The notes under the pieces are model-generated. The model was not told where the DNA came from. It ran no database searches and was given only the letters and a program-made list of their open reading frames with translations. A stretch of DNA of 64,000 bases from Drosophila pseudoobscura. Taxonomy: Eukaryota; Arthropoda; Insecta; Diptera; Drosophilidae. Of the stretch, positions 37,701 to 49,700 are shown in pieces. The stretch covers positions 37,711,869 to 37,775,868 of the forward strand of contig NC_046683.1 in assembly GCF_009870125.1 (NCBI RefSeq). Reading direction: 5' to 3'. The position numbers and the translations under genes were made by a program. Each line of letters opens with the position of its first letter. Position 1 is the first letter of the stretch.

Positions 37701-40700
37701 CCAAGCCCAAGGCCCCGGGTTGCTACCATCTGGGCTCCGATGCACAGTGGTTGCGCCCTTAGGCAAATATTTTCGCAAAAGTAGCCAAAAAGTAACCCTC
37801 AAGTGTGCTCAAACTACGGTTGATGAAAACATCTCAGTTGAAGCGAAGCCAACGCGGATTACCGCTGTGGAAAAGGGCTTGAAGCAGAAAGTCCATGAAA
37901 GCCGTTTTGAGCTTGGACTGCCCCCACTCTTTCCTTCAGTCTTATATCCGGCCTTCATATTCATATATTATTTGCAGAGAATTGCCGAATTCGTACTCCC
38001 TTCTTCGCAGAAAAACCCAAATTCAACCAGACCTCCGTGCGAAAATGGGCCTTTCAGTAGAGGAACCAAGAAGTGCAGGAAGTGCAGGAAGTGCGGCAAG
38101 TGCATTTGACAACAACGCGAAATCGACTGCTGAGATTAGGTGATCAGGGGTTCTGTTCAACAGAGCTGCAATGCATGTCATCTGGGTATACAATTAATTT
38201 TGACAAATGAGGAAAGTATGAACTTGACCCCGCCAATGAACTAATGGACTTACATCCTGGGCGTTGTACAATTCATCCGATAGGAGAGTTAAGTATCGAA
38301 ATAAGGATAATGATATTTAAAATGCTTAGAAGGCAGCACAAATGGCTGCAAATACTGATTCAATGAATAGATTGCTCCCAAGCTCGGATCTCTTTATTAA
38401 GGCGAAATGCCGACAATACCAACATACGATTCAAATCTATAATTGTTTTTAATCATTTAAAGCTGTAACTTATTTGAATTTCCTTCATTTATTTTATTCT
38501 ATTTATGTTGACTTGATTTACATAGATTTCAAAAAGGGTATTCATGATACGGAGACCACTGTGCGATGGCTGCTCTGCTCTGCTCCATTGTGGGGCTCCA
38601 TCGAACTATAAAAACTTTGTTTGCATGCTCTGCGGCCATTAATGAGAAGTGTGCTCTGTTTTCTGTTTTCTGCTTGGGTCGTGCCATTCCATGTCCTATT
38701 TTCCCGTTCCGTACGTTGTGTGTGCTTAGTGTGTGGATACTACCTTGCCTTGGAGACGACGCTTCCGGGACACCGACCGGGGTCTGACCCGTCCCTTCAT
38801 CGTCCTGGTGTTGGTGTTGGTGTTGGTGTCGGTGTCGGTGTGGGTGTCCGTTTCGTTTCGTTTCATTGTAGAGCTTATTTTTTCGGAGTCATTGCACGTT
38901 TGAACATGCACGAAAATGTCAACACGAGACCGAATGAGGATGACGCGGACGATTTCTTATTCCCTCCCATCCAATCCAATCCCTCCCCCCCCCCCCCCCC
39001 CCTTCTCTTTCTGTTTCACTCTTGGAAACAGTAGCCGAAAAAAGCTTTTTGCTGTTCCTCGAGCCCCCCCCCCCCCCCCCCCCCTCTCCATTTCACCCAA
39101 GAGTCAGCCCGGAGATCTCGGGGGTTGATGGTATTAGCCGAAGGCCCAACCCTTGTACAGGCTTGTAAATGCTCCCGTGCCCTTTCCCCCCCACAGCCGA
39201 CAGCCGTTTGCAGTTTCGTATCCACTGCAAACGCGGACGGGAGCGAAGAGGGGCGTGGTAGGGGCCATTTTAAGTTTTGACATTTGACTGTCGACAGACC
39301 CCAGAAATAGTTCCACAAAACGGTTCTGAAATCTACAAATAGGGGGCTAAAGTGGGCCCAAAAGCTTGACAGATCTATGGATCGACGGACGAATGGACCA
39401 GTCTACGTGAATCTCGGACCAGCCTGTTGATCAGGGAAAGGACAGAATGAAATCGTGTAGGCCACTCCCAGCCACTACGCCTACACCTCTCCTTTTGTCC
39501 CCCTGCTTCCCTCCTGGCTAAATGCGGTTTTGGCATTTCTTTTCTTTGCTTTTCATTCAGGTACGTACATATGTATGTATTGCACTTCAAACGCTACCAC
39601 AAACACTCGCACACACTGGCATGTACGCTGTATACATGTGTACGTGTGGATACATACATACATACCACCTATAACTGGGTTAGGGCAGACGCCGCCGCGT
39701 GGGCGTGGCCACGGAGCGGGGCAACGCGCAAAAAAGTATGCTATGGCATTTTGTTGCTTTCCAACCCCAAAAACACAGCGGAAACCAGCTCCAGCCAGAC
39801 CCCTTAGAGACGCCTCCTTCCTAATATGCAAAGTACTCTCTCTCTCTCTCTCTCTCTCTCTGCTCCCCACTCCCCACTCCCTCTGCGCTCCTGATGATTC
39901 ATCAGACTTGTTCTGGCACTTCTTGGCGCTTCTTGGCGCATACACTCTTACAGAATGTTTCCATATGCATTTATTACCATATGCTCGGTACACAAAGAGT
40001 GGCATAAGAGGGGTATATTAGGTATATTAGGTTCGTGGAGTCCGATGCGAACCAAACACGCAGGATCATGGGGAATGATTGGATCAGTTTAGATCATTAT
40101 TACTGCCCTGGCTGGCTTCTCTGATACTTCTCTGGAGATGGCTCTCCATCTCTTCCTCGTCAGGTGGCGCCCCCCGGCGGAGTGAGCTAGGGGGCATATA
40201 TACTATATACTGAGAGCCACACATCTGTTTTCAGGGATTTCCTTTGGGTGCGATCGTGCCGAAGTACGGCTGATAGATCCTGTCAGCGGTATGTTTGCAT
40301 AGGGCATCAGATCTGCACAATTACAGCTAGTCATCTTTCGATTGAGGAAAGGCCACAAGGCCACAAGGCCGGACCTTGTGGATGTATCGAAAGAAATTTA
40401 AAGAGAAAACGTTCGACGTGCAAAAAAGAGGGCTCGAAGGGAAAGACAGGGAGATAAGATTTGATACGGTACAGGAAGAGGGGTGAAGGGTGAGGGGCGA
40501 GGGTCGAGGGGCGAGGACCGAAGAACGAGGGTGCGGAGCAGCTGTTGTCTGGAGTAACTGTTTCAGGTGACCGCTTGACTGCCTTCGATGGTGTCTGCCG
40601 AAGGGAGGGCAGACCTCCCTGCCTCCTCCTCCTCCTCCTCCTCCTCCTCCTCCTCCTCCTCCTCCTCCTCCTCCTGCCAGCCTGCTACTTAGCCGGAAAT

Positions 40701-43700
40701 TTATTGACTTGCCCAAGCAGCAGAGGTGCTGCTGGTCAAGAGCTGGGGTGGCCCAACAACTCAGCAGCGACTGTATGGTGGGCAGGGCAGGCCAGGCCAG
40801 GCCAGGCGATGACCTAATGTGTCATTCGAAACATGTTGTCCGGTCCTGGGTAAATGCACGTGGCCGACCGGGCCGATAAGCAGGCTCAAAAACTAGTTCG
40901 CCAGGATGCACGTAAATATGCGTGTATGGACGGACGGAAGGATGAATGGATGGATGGATGGATGGATGGATGGATGGATGGTGGCCGTTCAACAAACTCT
41001 TGTGCCAGTCTTTCCATTTCTATAGCTGCCCTCCTACTTGCCCCGTACTGCAGCACTCCACCAGCCCTCCAGCAGTGCTCAGTCGCTCAGTCGCTCAGTT
41101 CCCTTGGTAGTTCCAACTTACAACTACACTTAAAAACAATTCAAATGATTGACCTATGGCGTGACCTGTAGCCAAGAGTGAGCCCGAACCCGAACCCGAA
41201 CCCGAAAAGATCCAACCAAAGGAGGGGAGGGAGGAGTGGGCACTGGGGGGGCATAGCTCAAGTCTGAAAATGATGAAAAATTGAAAGAAAGAACAAAAAG
41301 AGAAAAGCTTGTTCCAATGCCTAACAAGCTCAAGCAGCAGTCCGTTGATACTTATAATTGACTGCGGCTTTCGAGTGTTGCACACATATATTTCTTTGTG
41401 TGTATGTCAATATGCACAACATATACATATGTACATACATATGTATGGATATGTATCTGTACAAAAGTCGGGCAAAGCCATAGCTACCCCAGAGAGAACT
41501 TGAGCTGGCGCTCTTCTGGCGTCGACTTCCTTTTGCCGCTTAATTTCAATTACTCGCGACTCGAGCAATGAGATGGAAACAAAAGCAGCAGACTGCCAGA
41601 AACTGCCACATTCCCTATCCCCCGGTCTCTCCCCCAGGCCCGACACTCACTGGAATCGACATTTTTCGCAATTGGAAATTAAGCAAGTTAAGTCGTCATA
41701 ATTTGTGCATAAAATGTCTTAATTTTCTTCACTTTTTGCCCGAGTCCCGGGGCCCCTGAGCCGAGCCTGAGAAATGTTGATTAAGCGAAATGAAATGTAG
41801 AAAAACGCAACTTGTTAGACAGCAAAGCCGCCTAATGGCAGTCCAGGAAACGGGGAAAACTCGGGGACTGGGACTGGGACAGCGACTGGGACAGGGATTG
41901 GGATTGGGAATTGGGAGATGAGGAAAGCAGACGGAGAATAAAATGTCATAATTGGTCATTTGATAAGGAACAATTAACGGAAATATGTAGGTGAATCATT
42001 ACATTCCATTCCGTCTGGAATAAATCTCTGATTAGCAAACCGTCACCCGGGCATTATGCATTGTAGAGAGGGATAAATAGCGCTCCACGTATTAATTATG
42101 CCCGATACTCAAAAGGAGTGTACTCAGGAGGAGTGGTGGAAGTGGATAAAAACATATCCCATATATGTATGTATACTCTTGATCAGCCTCAATAGCCGAG
42201 TCGATTGAGCCGTGTCCGTCAGAAACCCCTCGCTCTGTGCTATGAGGGAGGCAGTGGTTGTCGGAGTCGAATGCTTTACCGAAGTCGGTAACGTCCGTGT
42301 TTGAGTCTCCTTTAAAGCAACGGAACTCTCGCTGGGCACCGTCTCAATGGGGAAATTTGATTCTGATTTTATCGTGAGCCACAGCTTCCGCCCAGAATGC
42401 AAAATTTCACATTTCCCTGGGAAATACTTGCACCCAGAGAATCGAATTTGTAGTTACTGATGAAACTCGATTATATTTCCTGCAAATCTAGTAGATTACT
42501 TTCATGCATGCACTCCAAAGTTCTTTCGATTTGGATCATATTTGATCCAAATCGTGGTTTTTGCGGAACCAATCGTGGAGTTTTGCGTGTGTTTCTTTTG
42601 CGGGAGGGGCCTCTGGGCTGGAGGCCATTTACTTTGCAGAAGGCAGCGTCTTCTCTATAGTGTTGAATGAATCTCTGAGACAGGAAGCTCTGCTGAAACT
42701 GAACCCAACAAAAGATCGCTCTGTCTGATGTGTGATTCGCTATCCTATCATTCCAGATACTCATGGATAAAGAACGGCAAGAAGTTCGACTGGCAGGCGT
42801 ACGACGACCGAATGCTGCGGCAGCCGGGACGCGGCACATTGGTGATCACCTCGCCGAAGGACGAGGACCGAGGCCACTACCAGTGCTTTGCGTCGAACGA
42901 GTTCGGGACGGCCACGTCGAACTCCGTGTACGTGCGGAAGGCTGAGCTGAACGCGTTCAAGGACGAGGCGGCCAAGACCGTGGTGGCAGTGGAGGGGGAG
43001 CCCTTCATGCTGAAGTGCGCGGCGCCAGACGGCTTCCCCAGTCCGACGGTCAACTGGATGATGCAGCAGTCGATCGACGGCAGCATCAAGTCGATTAACA
43101 ACTCGCGCATGACCCTCGACCCGGAGGGCAACCTCTGGTTCTCGAACGTGACCCGCGACGACGCCAGCGATGACTTTTACTACGCCTGCTCCGCGACCTC
43201 CGTGTTCCGCAGCGAGTACAAGATCGGCAACAAGGTCCTGCTGGACGTGAAGCAGATGGGCGTCAGCGCCTCCCAAAACAAGCACCAGCCGATCAGGCAG
43301 TACGTTTCCCGTCGCCAGTCCCTCGCGCTGCGCGGCAAGCGCATGGAGCTGTTCTGTATCTACGGCGGCACGCCGCTGCCCCAGACCGTGTGGAGCAAGG
43401 ATGGACACCGGATACAGTGGAGCGACCGCATCACGCAGGGCCACTATGGCAAGTCGCTGATCATACGGCAGACGAACTTTGACGACAACGGCACCTACAC
43501 CTGCGACGTGTCTAACGGCGTGGGCAACGCCCAGTCCTTCTCCATCATCCTGGAGGTGAACGCCATCCCCTATTTCACCGTAGAACCTGACTTCAAGACG
43601 GCCGCCGAGGACGAGGAGGTGGTCTTCCAGTGCGAGGCAGCTGGCTTCCCCGAGCCGAAGATTAGCTGGATCCACAACGGCAAGCCCATCGAGCAGAGCA

Positions 43701-46700
43701 CGCCCAATCCCAGGCGCACCGTCACCGACAACACCATTCGCATCGTGAATCTGGTAAAGAGCGACACGGGAAACTACGGCTGCAACGCCACCAACTCCTT
43801 GGGCTACGTCTACAAGGATGTGTTCCTCAACGTGCAGGCCCTGCCCCCAGAGATCGAGGAGCCGCCGACCGCCCTCTCCACCGTCGACGGACGCAACGTG
43901 ACCCTGCGCTGCCGCGTAACCGGGGCCCCCAAGCCGCAGGTGAGGTGGCTGCGGGCCACCAACTGGCTGACCGGAGGACGCTACATCGTGCAGGCCAATG
44001 GGGATCTGCAGATCCTGGACGTGACCTTCTCGGACGCCGGGCAATACACGTGCTATGCGGAGAACAAGTTCGGGAACAAGTCCGCCGAGGGCTCGCTGAC
44101 AGTGATGGAGCACACGCGAATCACCCAGGAGCCGCAGAACTACGAGGTGGCCGCCGGACAGTCGGCCACGTTCCGCTGCAATGAGGCGCACGACGGAAAT
44201 CTGGAGATCGAGATAGACTGGTGGAAGGACGGACAGCCGATCGACTTTGAGGCGCAGCCGCGGTTCGTCAAGACCAACGACAACAGCCTGACGATTGCCA
44301 AGACGATGGAACTGGACTCCGGCGAATACACGTGTGTGGCACGCACCCGACTGGACGAGGCCACCGCGAAGGCGAACCTGATCGTCCAGGACGTGCCGAA
44401 CGCCCCCAAGCTGACGGGCATAACCTGCCAGGCGGACAAGGCGGAGATCATGTGGGAGCCGCAGGGCGACAACCGATCGCCCATCCTGCACTACACGATC
44501 CAGTTCAACACCTCATTCACCCCCGCCTCGTGGGACACGGCCTTCGAGAAGGTGCCCAACACGGACTTCTCCTTCGTGGTCCAGATGTCTCCGTGGGCCA
44601 ACTACACGTTCCGCGTGATCGCCTTCAACAAAATCGGCGCCTCGCAGCCGTCCGCCCATAGCGAGTCCTGCACTACCCAGCCGGACGTGCCCTTCAAGAA
44701 TCCGGACAACGTTGTGGGCCAGGGAACGGAGCCCAACAACCTGGTGATCTCGTGGACCCCCATGCCGGAGATCGAGCACAACGCCCCGAAGTTCCAGTAC
44801 CGCGTTAGCTGGAAGCGTGACATTCCCGCAGCCGCCTGGGAGAACAAGGACATCAACGAGTGGCACCAGAACAACATCGTGATCACCGACCAACCGACAT
44901 TCGTCAAGTACCACATCAAGGTGGTAGCCATCAACGAGCGCGGCGAGTCGAACGTGGCTGCCGAGGAGGTCATTGGCTACTCGGGGGAGGACCGTCCGCT
45001 GGACGCGCCGACCAACTTCACGATGCGTCAGATTACAACGGCCACGAGCGCCTACCTTGCCTGGACCCCCGTCAGCGAGGAGTCCGTGCGCGGGCACTTC
45101 AAGGGCTACAAGATCCAGACCTGGACCGAAAAGGAGGGCGAAGAGGGTCTGCGCGAGATCCATGTTAAGGGCGACACAGACACGGCCCTGGTCACGCAAT
45201 TCAAGCCAGACTCGAAGAACTTTGCCCGCATACTGGCCTACAACGGACGATTCAATGGCCCACCCAGTGCCGTCATCGATTTCGACACGCCCGAGGGTGT
45301 GCCATCCCCTGTGCAGTCGCTGGACGCTCATCCGCTGGGCTCCTCCGCTTTCTGGGTTACCTGGAAGAAGCCGCTGCATCCCAACGGAAAACTGACCGGC
45401 TACAAGATCTACTATGAGGAGGTCCAGGGCAGCTTTGTGGGCGAGCGACGCGAATACGATCCCCATATCACCGATCCGAGGATCACGCGCATGAAGATGG
45501 CTGGCCTGAAGCCCAAGACCAAGTACCGCATCTCCATTACGGCTACCACCAAGATGGGCGAAGGAACTGAGTGAGTATATGACCCAAGACGCACGTTAAA
45601 GTATCCTATCCTAAAGTATGACTCCTTTCCCTACATCCCTGCAGGCACTACATCGAGAAGAGCACTCTGGGGGATAGCAACTTGGCACCAGCTACGCCCA
45701 GCTTTGCCTGGGAGCAGTTGCCGTCGGACAATGGACAGGCCAAGTTCCGCATCAACTGGCAGCCGAGCACCGAGGGACACGCGGGCACTCACTTCTTCAC
45801 CAAGTACAGGTACAGTAAAGACACGCGCTGTGCTCTCGAAAGAAATGAACTCAAGCTCCTGATTCGATTACAGGGTCAAGGGTGAGACGCAATGGTCCGA
45901 CGCAAAGGAGGAGAAAATGACTGACTTCCAGGAGATAGCCGGTCTCGATCCAGAGACCGCATACGAGTTCCGGGTGGTGTCCGTCGATGGACATTACTAC
46001 ACGGAAAGCGCCACGCAGGAGATCGACACGAATAGCGTAGAGGGACCGATAATGGTGCCCAACGAAACGGTAGCCAACGCCGGCTGGTTCATCGGCATGA
46101 TGCTGGCCCTGGCCTTCATCATCATCCTGTTCATAATTATCTGCATCATTCGTCGCAACCGAGGCGGCAAGTACGATGTTCACGACCGGGAACTGGCCAA
46201 CGGAAGGCACGACTATCCCGACGAAGGAGGTTTCCACGAGTACTCGCAACCGTAAGAGACCCATCCACAGTCCACAAGCCACAATCCACATTCTAATAAT
46301 AATTACTTATCCCGTTCGCAGTTTGGATAACAAGAGCGCTGGTCGCCAATCCGTTAGTTCAGCGAATAAACCGGGAGTGGAGAGCGACACCGATTCAATG
46401 GCCGAGTACGGCGATGGCGACACAGGTTAGTTGAGTCGAGTCGAGTCGATTCCGATTCCGAATCCGAATCCGAGTTTTCCTGACCACCTACATACATACA
46501 TACACACATACATCCTTTGTACATCTCTTTGTACCCCCTACTCCTCATCTTAAGCCTAGAACGGAACCGCATTGCTTCAAAGAAAGCTTTGAAAGATCAT
46601 ATATCAACATATAGCGATCTGCTTCTGAATTGAGACTTCCAATTATACATCCTTATATGGGATACGATTCGAGGGATGGACAGGGCACGCTTACGGCCTA

Positions 46701-49700
46701 CAATTAAATACTTATTGTATATAGCGGAGAATATGGGTGTATATTTTTAGTTTTGATAAGGACGGCGCCGTTCTAGGGCTAAGATGATCCCCCCGTACAC
46801 ATCTGACATCATCTTGACCATTTTGTGTTCTCATGGCCTTGATTTCTTTACAACGATTTTGATTTTATTGATGATGATGATGATGATGATGATGATACTG
46901 TGGTCAATGTTGAGCAGCTGTGGCCACCGCTGCCGCCCGTGCCGCCGCCGCTGCCCGCAAGGGAAGCAGCAAACTTTTGCAGTCTCCGTTGTCCCCCAGC
47001 AGTCCAGCACTGCAGCAGCCGTCGCCATCGACATCGTTCCAGCCATCGCTGCCGTTGCCACCGTCGCCACACTCGTCCCCAGCACCACCGCCACCGTCCT
47101 ACGACCACTGCATAGCCAGCGGTGGCGTCCGCAAAATCTAGGAGAGTCCTCTCGCTCTCTCCCCGTTTTGACTCATTTTCGTTGCCTCTTTGTGCTGTGC
47201 TCCTCCTGTTGCGGCGACATCGTCATCCACCATCCACCATCCACCGTCCAATCTGTCAGGTCAGAAGAGCTTTCCAAGGGCTTACTCGTAATGTTGTTTA
47301 CTTTCTGTTCTCTTTGCGGCCGGCTTCCTGATGCGCTTTCGTCACAAAAAGCCATTGCCATTAGCGGAAATAGGTTCTCCCATTCCGCTTTCCCTCACTC
47401 CATCGCTCTCTCGCTCCCTTTTAAGGAAATGCTCTAATTCGGGCAGAAGAGAGCGGGACAGTTACGCGTTGGTGTGCGCTTTCGCTGCATCTCCATTGAT
47501 CCTTTCCCTTGCACGCTGTTTTCGTTTGCTCTCTTGTTTAATACTAACTGCAGGGACTGCCTCTCTGCGGCTGCCTCTCTGCTCGCGCCGAGATCATCCT
47601 TTCCAAAGCTCCCCACTGAAACATCTACCCATGTACCCATGTACCCATGTATCCATGTGGCACCTGGCTTGGCCACAGCTGCTGATTCACTCCACTCCAC
47701 TCCACTCCAATCCACTTCATTTCATTCCAGAGCATCATCCATCAGTCGCTAAAGTTTGCCAATTGTTTTTTGTGTTCTTTGTTAAATGTTTATATATTTC
47801 TTTAACTGCACAATACTTATTTGATTTTTAATTTTATTTCATATGTATCATTTCTCTTACCTTTCTCTTTACACTACACAAACACACACACACAAAATTT
47901 ATAAAAAATGTTTAAATATGAATATGAATGAACAACAACCAACAACCAATATCGAATATCCAGGCATGAATGAAGACGGATCTTTTATCGGCCAATATGG
48001 ACGCAAGGGGCTTTGATTAAGTAAGCAGCGGCCCCACACCAGCCACAGCAGCTAAACCGAAACCCGAGTCCCAAAACCCACCTCCACAGACACACATACC
48101 CACACAACACACACAACACCCACACACAACACACACAACACACAGCCCCAAAAAAGAACAAAATCACCGCCCAAGAACCACAATTAAATGCTGGGAGGCC
48201 ATCGTTTCTCTCTGAACGAAGTGCAAAAGGATGTGGAAATTTAAATATATATATAGATCGAACTTTTATATATTAATATTAAAGTTAAAAAATGTAAAAA
48301 GCAAAGCAAATTCTACTGCCAAACGAAAAGATGAAAAAAGCAACCGCAAAAGCAACAGCAACAGCAACTACAACAAAAACAACAACAACGACGACGATTA
48401 TGATGATCGATGCAGCAAAAGGCTATTTAAAAACAAACAAACATTACAAAGGAGAAGAAATGGAAATGGAAATGAGAGATACAGAAAAAATAAATCGAAT
48501 AAAGAGAAAAGCGAAAATAATGAAAGAGCAGCAATATCACCCATGATTTGGCCCAACTGGAGCGCCTTAAGGGAGAAGGAGAAAGTAAAAAGTAGAACGA
48601 GAAGGAAAAAGCAATCAAATTAATATACTTTTATGCGAATCCGAGGCCACCGACTAAACTCATTTTGTATTCTGTCAGAAAAGATCGATTTTATTCGCTA
48701 TTTGCGCCGTCTGCCTCTGCCCCTGCTCTCTATGGGTATCTCTTTCTGTTCCACTGCGTCCCATGCACTCACTGTATGCAACTGTATATCTATGTCTCGC
48801 TCTCTTACATGTAATGCATATATATATATATAAATATAAAACGTAAATAAGTTTTAATTTAATATTTTTTTATATAAACAGTAATGTAAAATTTCCGTTT
48901 ATCTCCCTCCTTGGACAAAAAAAAAGAGACAATTTTTGCGTAGATGTTTATTTTGCATAACTTTACTTTGTATTTTGTTTTTATTTTATAATTTGTGTAA
49001 CATTTTTTATAATTTTTTTTACTTCATTTTTGACAGTGTAATAGTGTGGTAAAATGTAAAAAAATGTTTCCTTTGCGTTTGTTTTCTGGAAAAATTTGAA
49101 GAAATTTGAAGAATCCAAGAACCGAAGAAGAATTACAAATAATGTTTTTTTTCTGTGTAGTAGAGCTATTTAATATTAATGAATGGAGGACGAACACTAC
49201 ATATTTATATGGAATTATAATTTTTTATATATGTATGTATATTAAATTAGAAAGAACAACAACAAAAATAAAGAAAACTGAATGAATAATAATAAACGAA
49301 ACAAGAAACCCCCGATGTCAACCCTAAAATATACCTGCAGAATATATTATATATGCAGCATGTATTTTGTGAAGTGTGTACATTGTACATGACCAGAAGT
49401 AATAGGTAGCTTCCGGGAGCATATGTAAATATGTAGATCCATGCCTAGACTCGCAAGTCTTATACAGAGATCGTCAAGCTAGATCGAAAAGACTACTTTG
49501 TAATCAATCGATAATAGTTGTATAAGGTTGTATAACCTGTAGAAGGAAGCCCTTTTCGCTTATTTGTACAAATAGTGTCGGTCCTTTTCTCTGCAAACTA
49601 TGTAGTTTCTCAGTCAAAAAGCTATCACAACGGAATAGTTTAACATCATTTGCTGGAATTTACCGGATCTTATGGCTGGCATGTGAATGACCGGTCGAAA

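Larger units (their letters stand above)
25630..42756 (+). other. Nrg: Neuroglian intron 2 (17.1 kb)
   Basis: Donor CCAGA|GTAAGT, acceptor CATTCCAG|ATAC. The splice joins GA to A and restores the first Ig domain ([15 protein letters not shown]). Apart from the Tc1 element at 30838-32470 and the dispersed repeats listed separately, I see no gene in it. Large fly introns in neural genes often hold enhancers, but none can be located by eye. Confidence 0.9.

Noticed and set aside
37720..38143. 129-codon plus-strand frame with a lysine/cysteine-rich end
   Set aside because: It ends in a GGAAGTGCA tandem repeat and has no supporting signal. It is intronic to Neuroglian.
42761..44491. 576-codon minus-strand open frame inside the large Neuroglian exon
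   Set aside because: Shadow caused by G/C-biased third codon positions of Neuroglian. The protein is Val/Leu/Arg/His-rich with no recognisable fold. The same holds for 44513-45466 minus.
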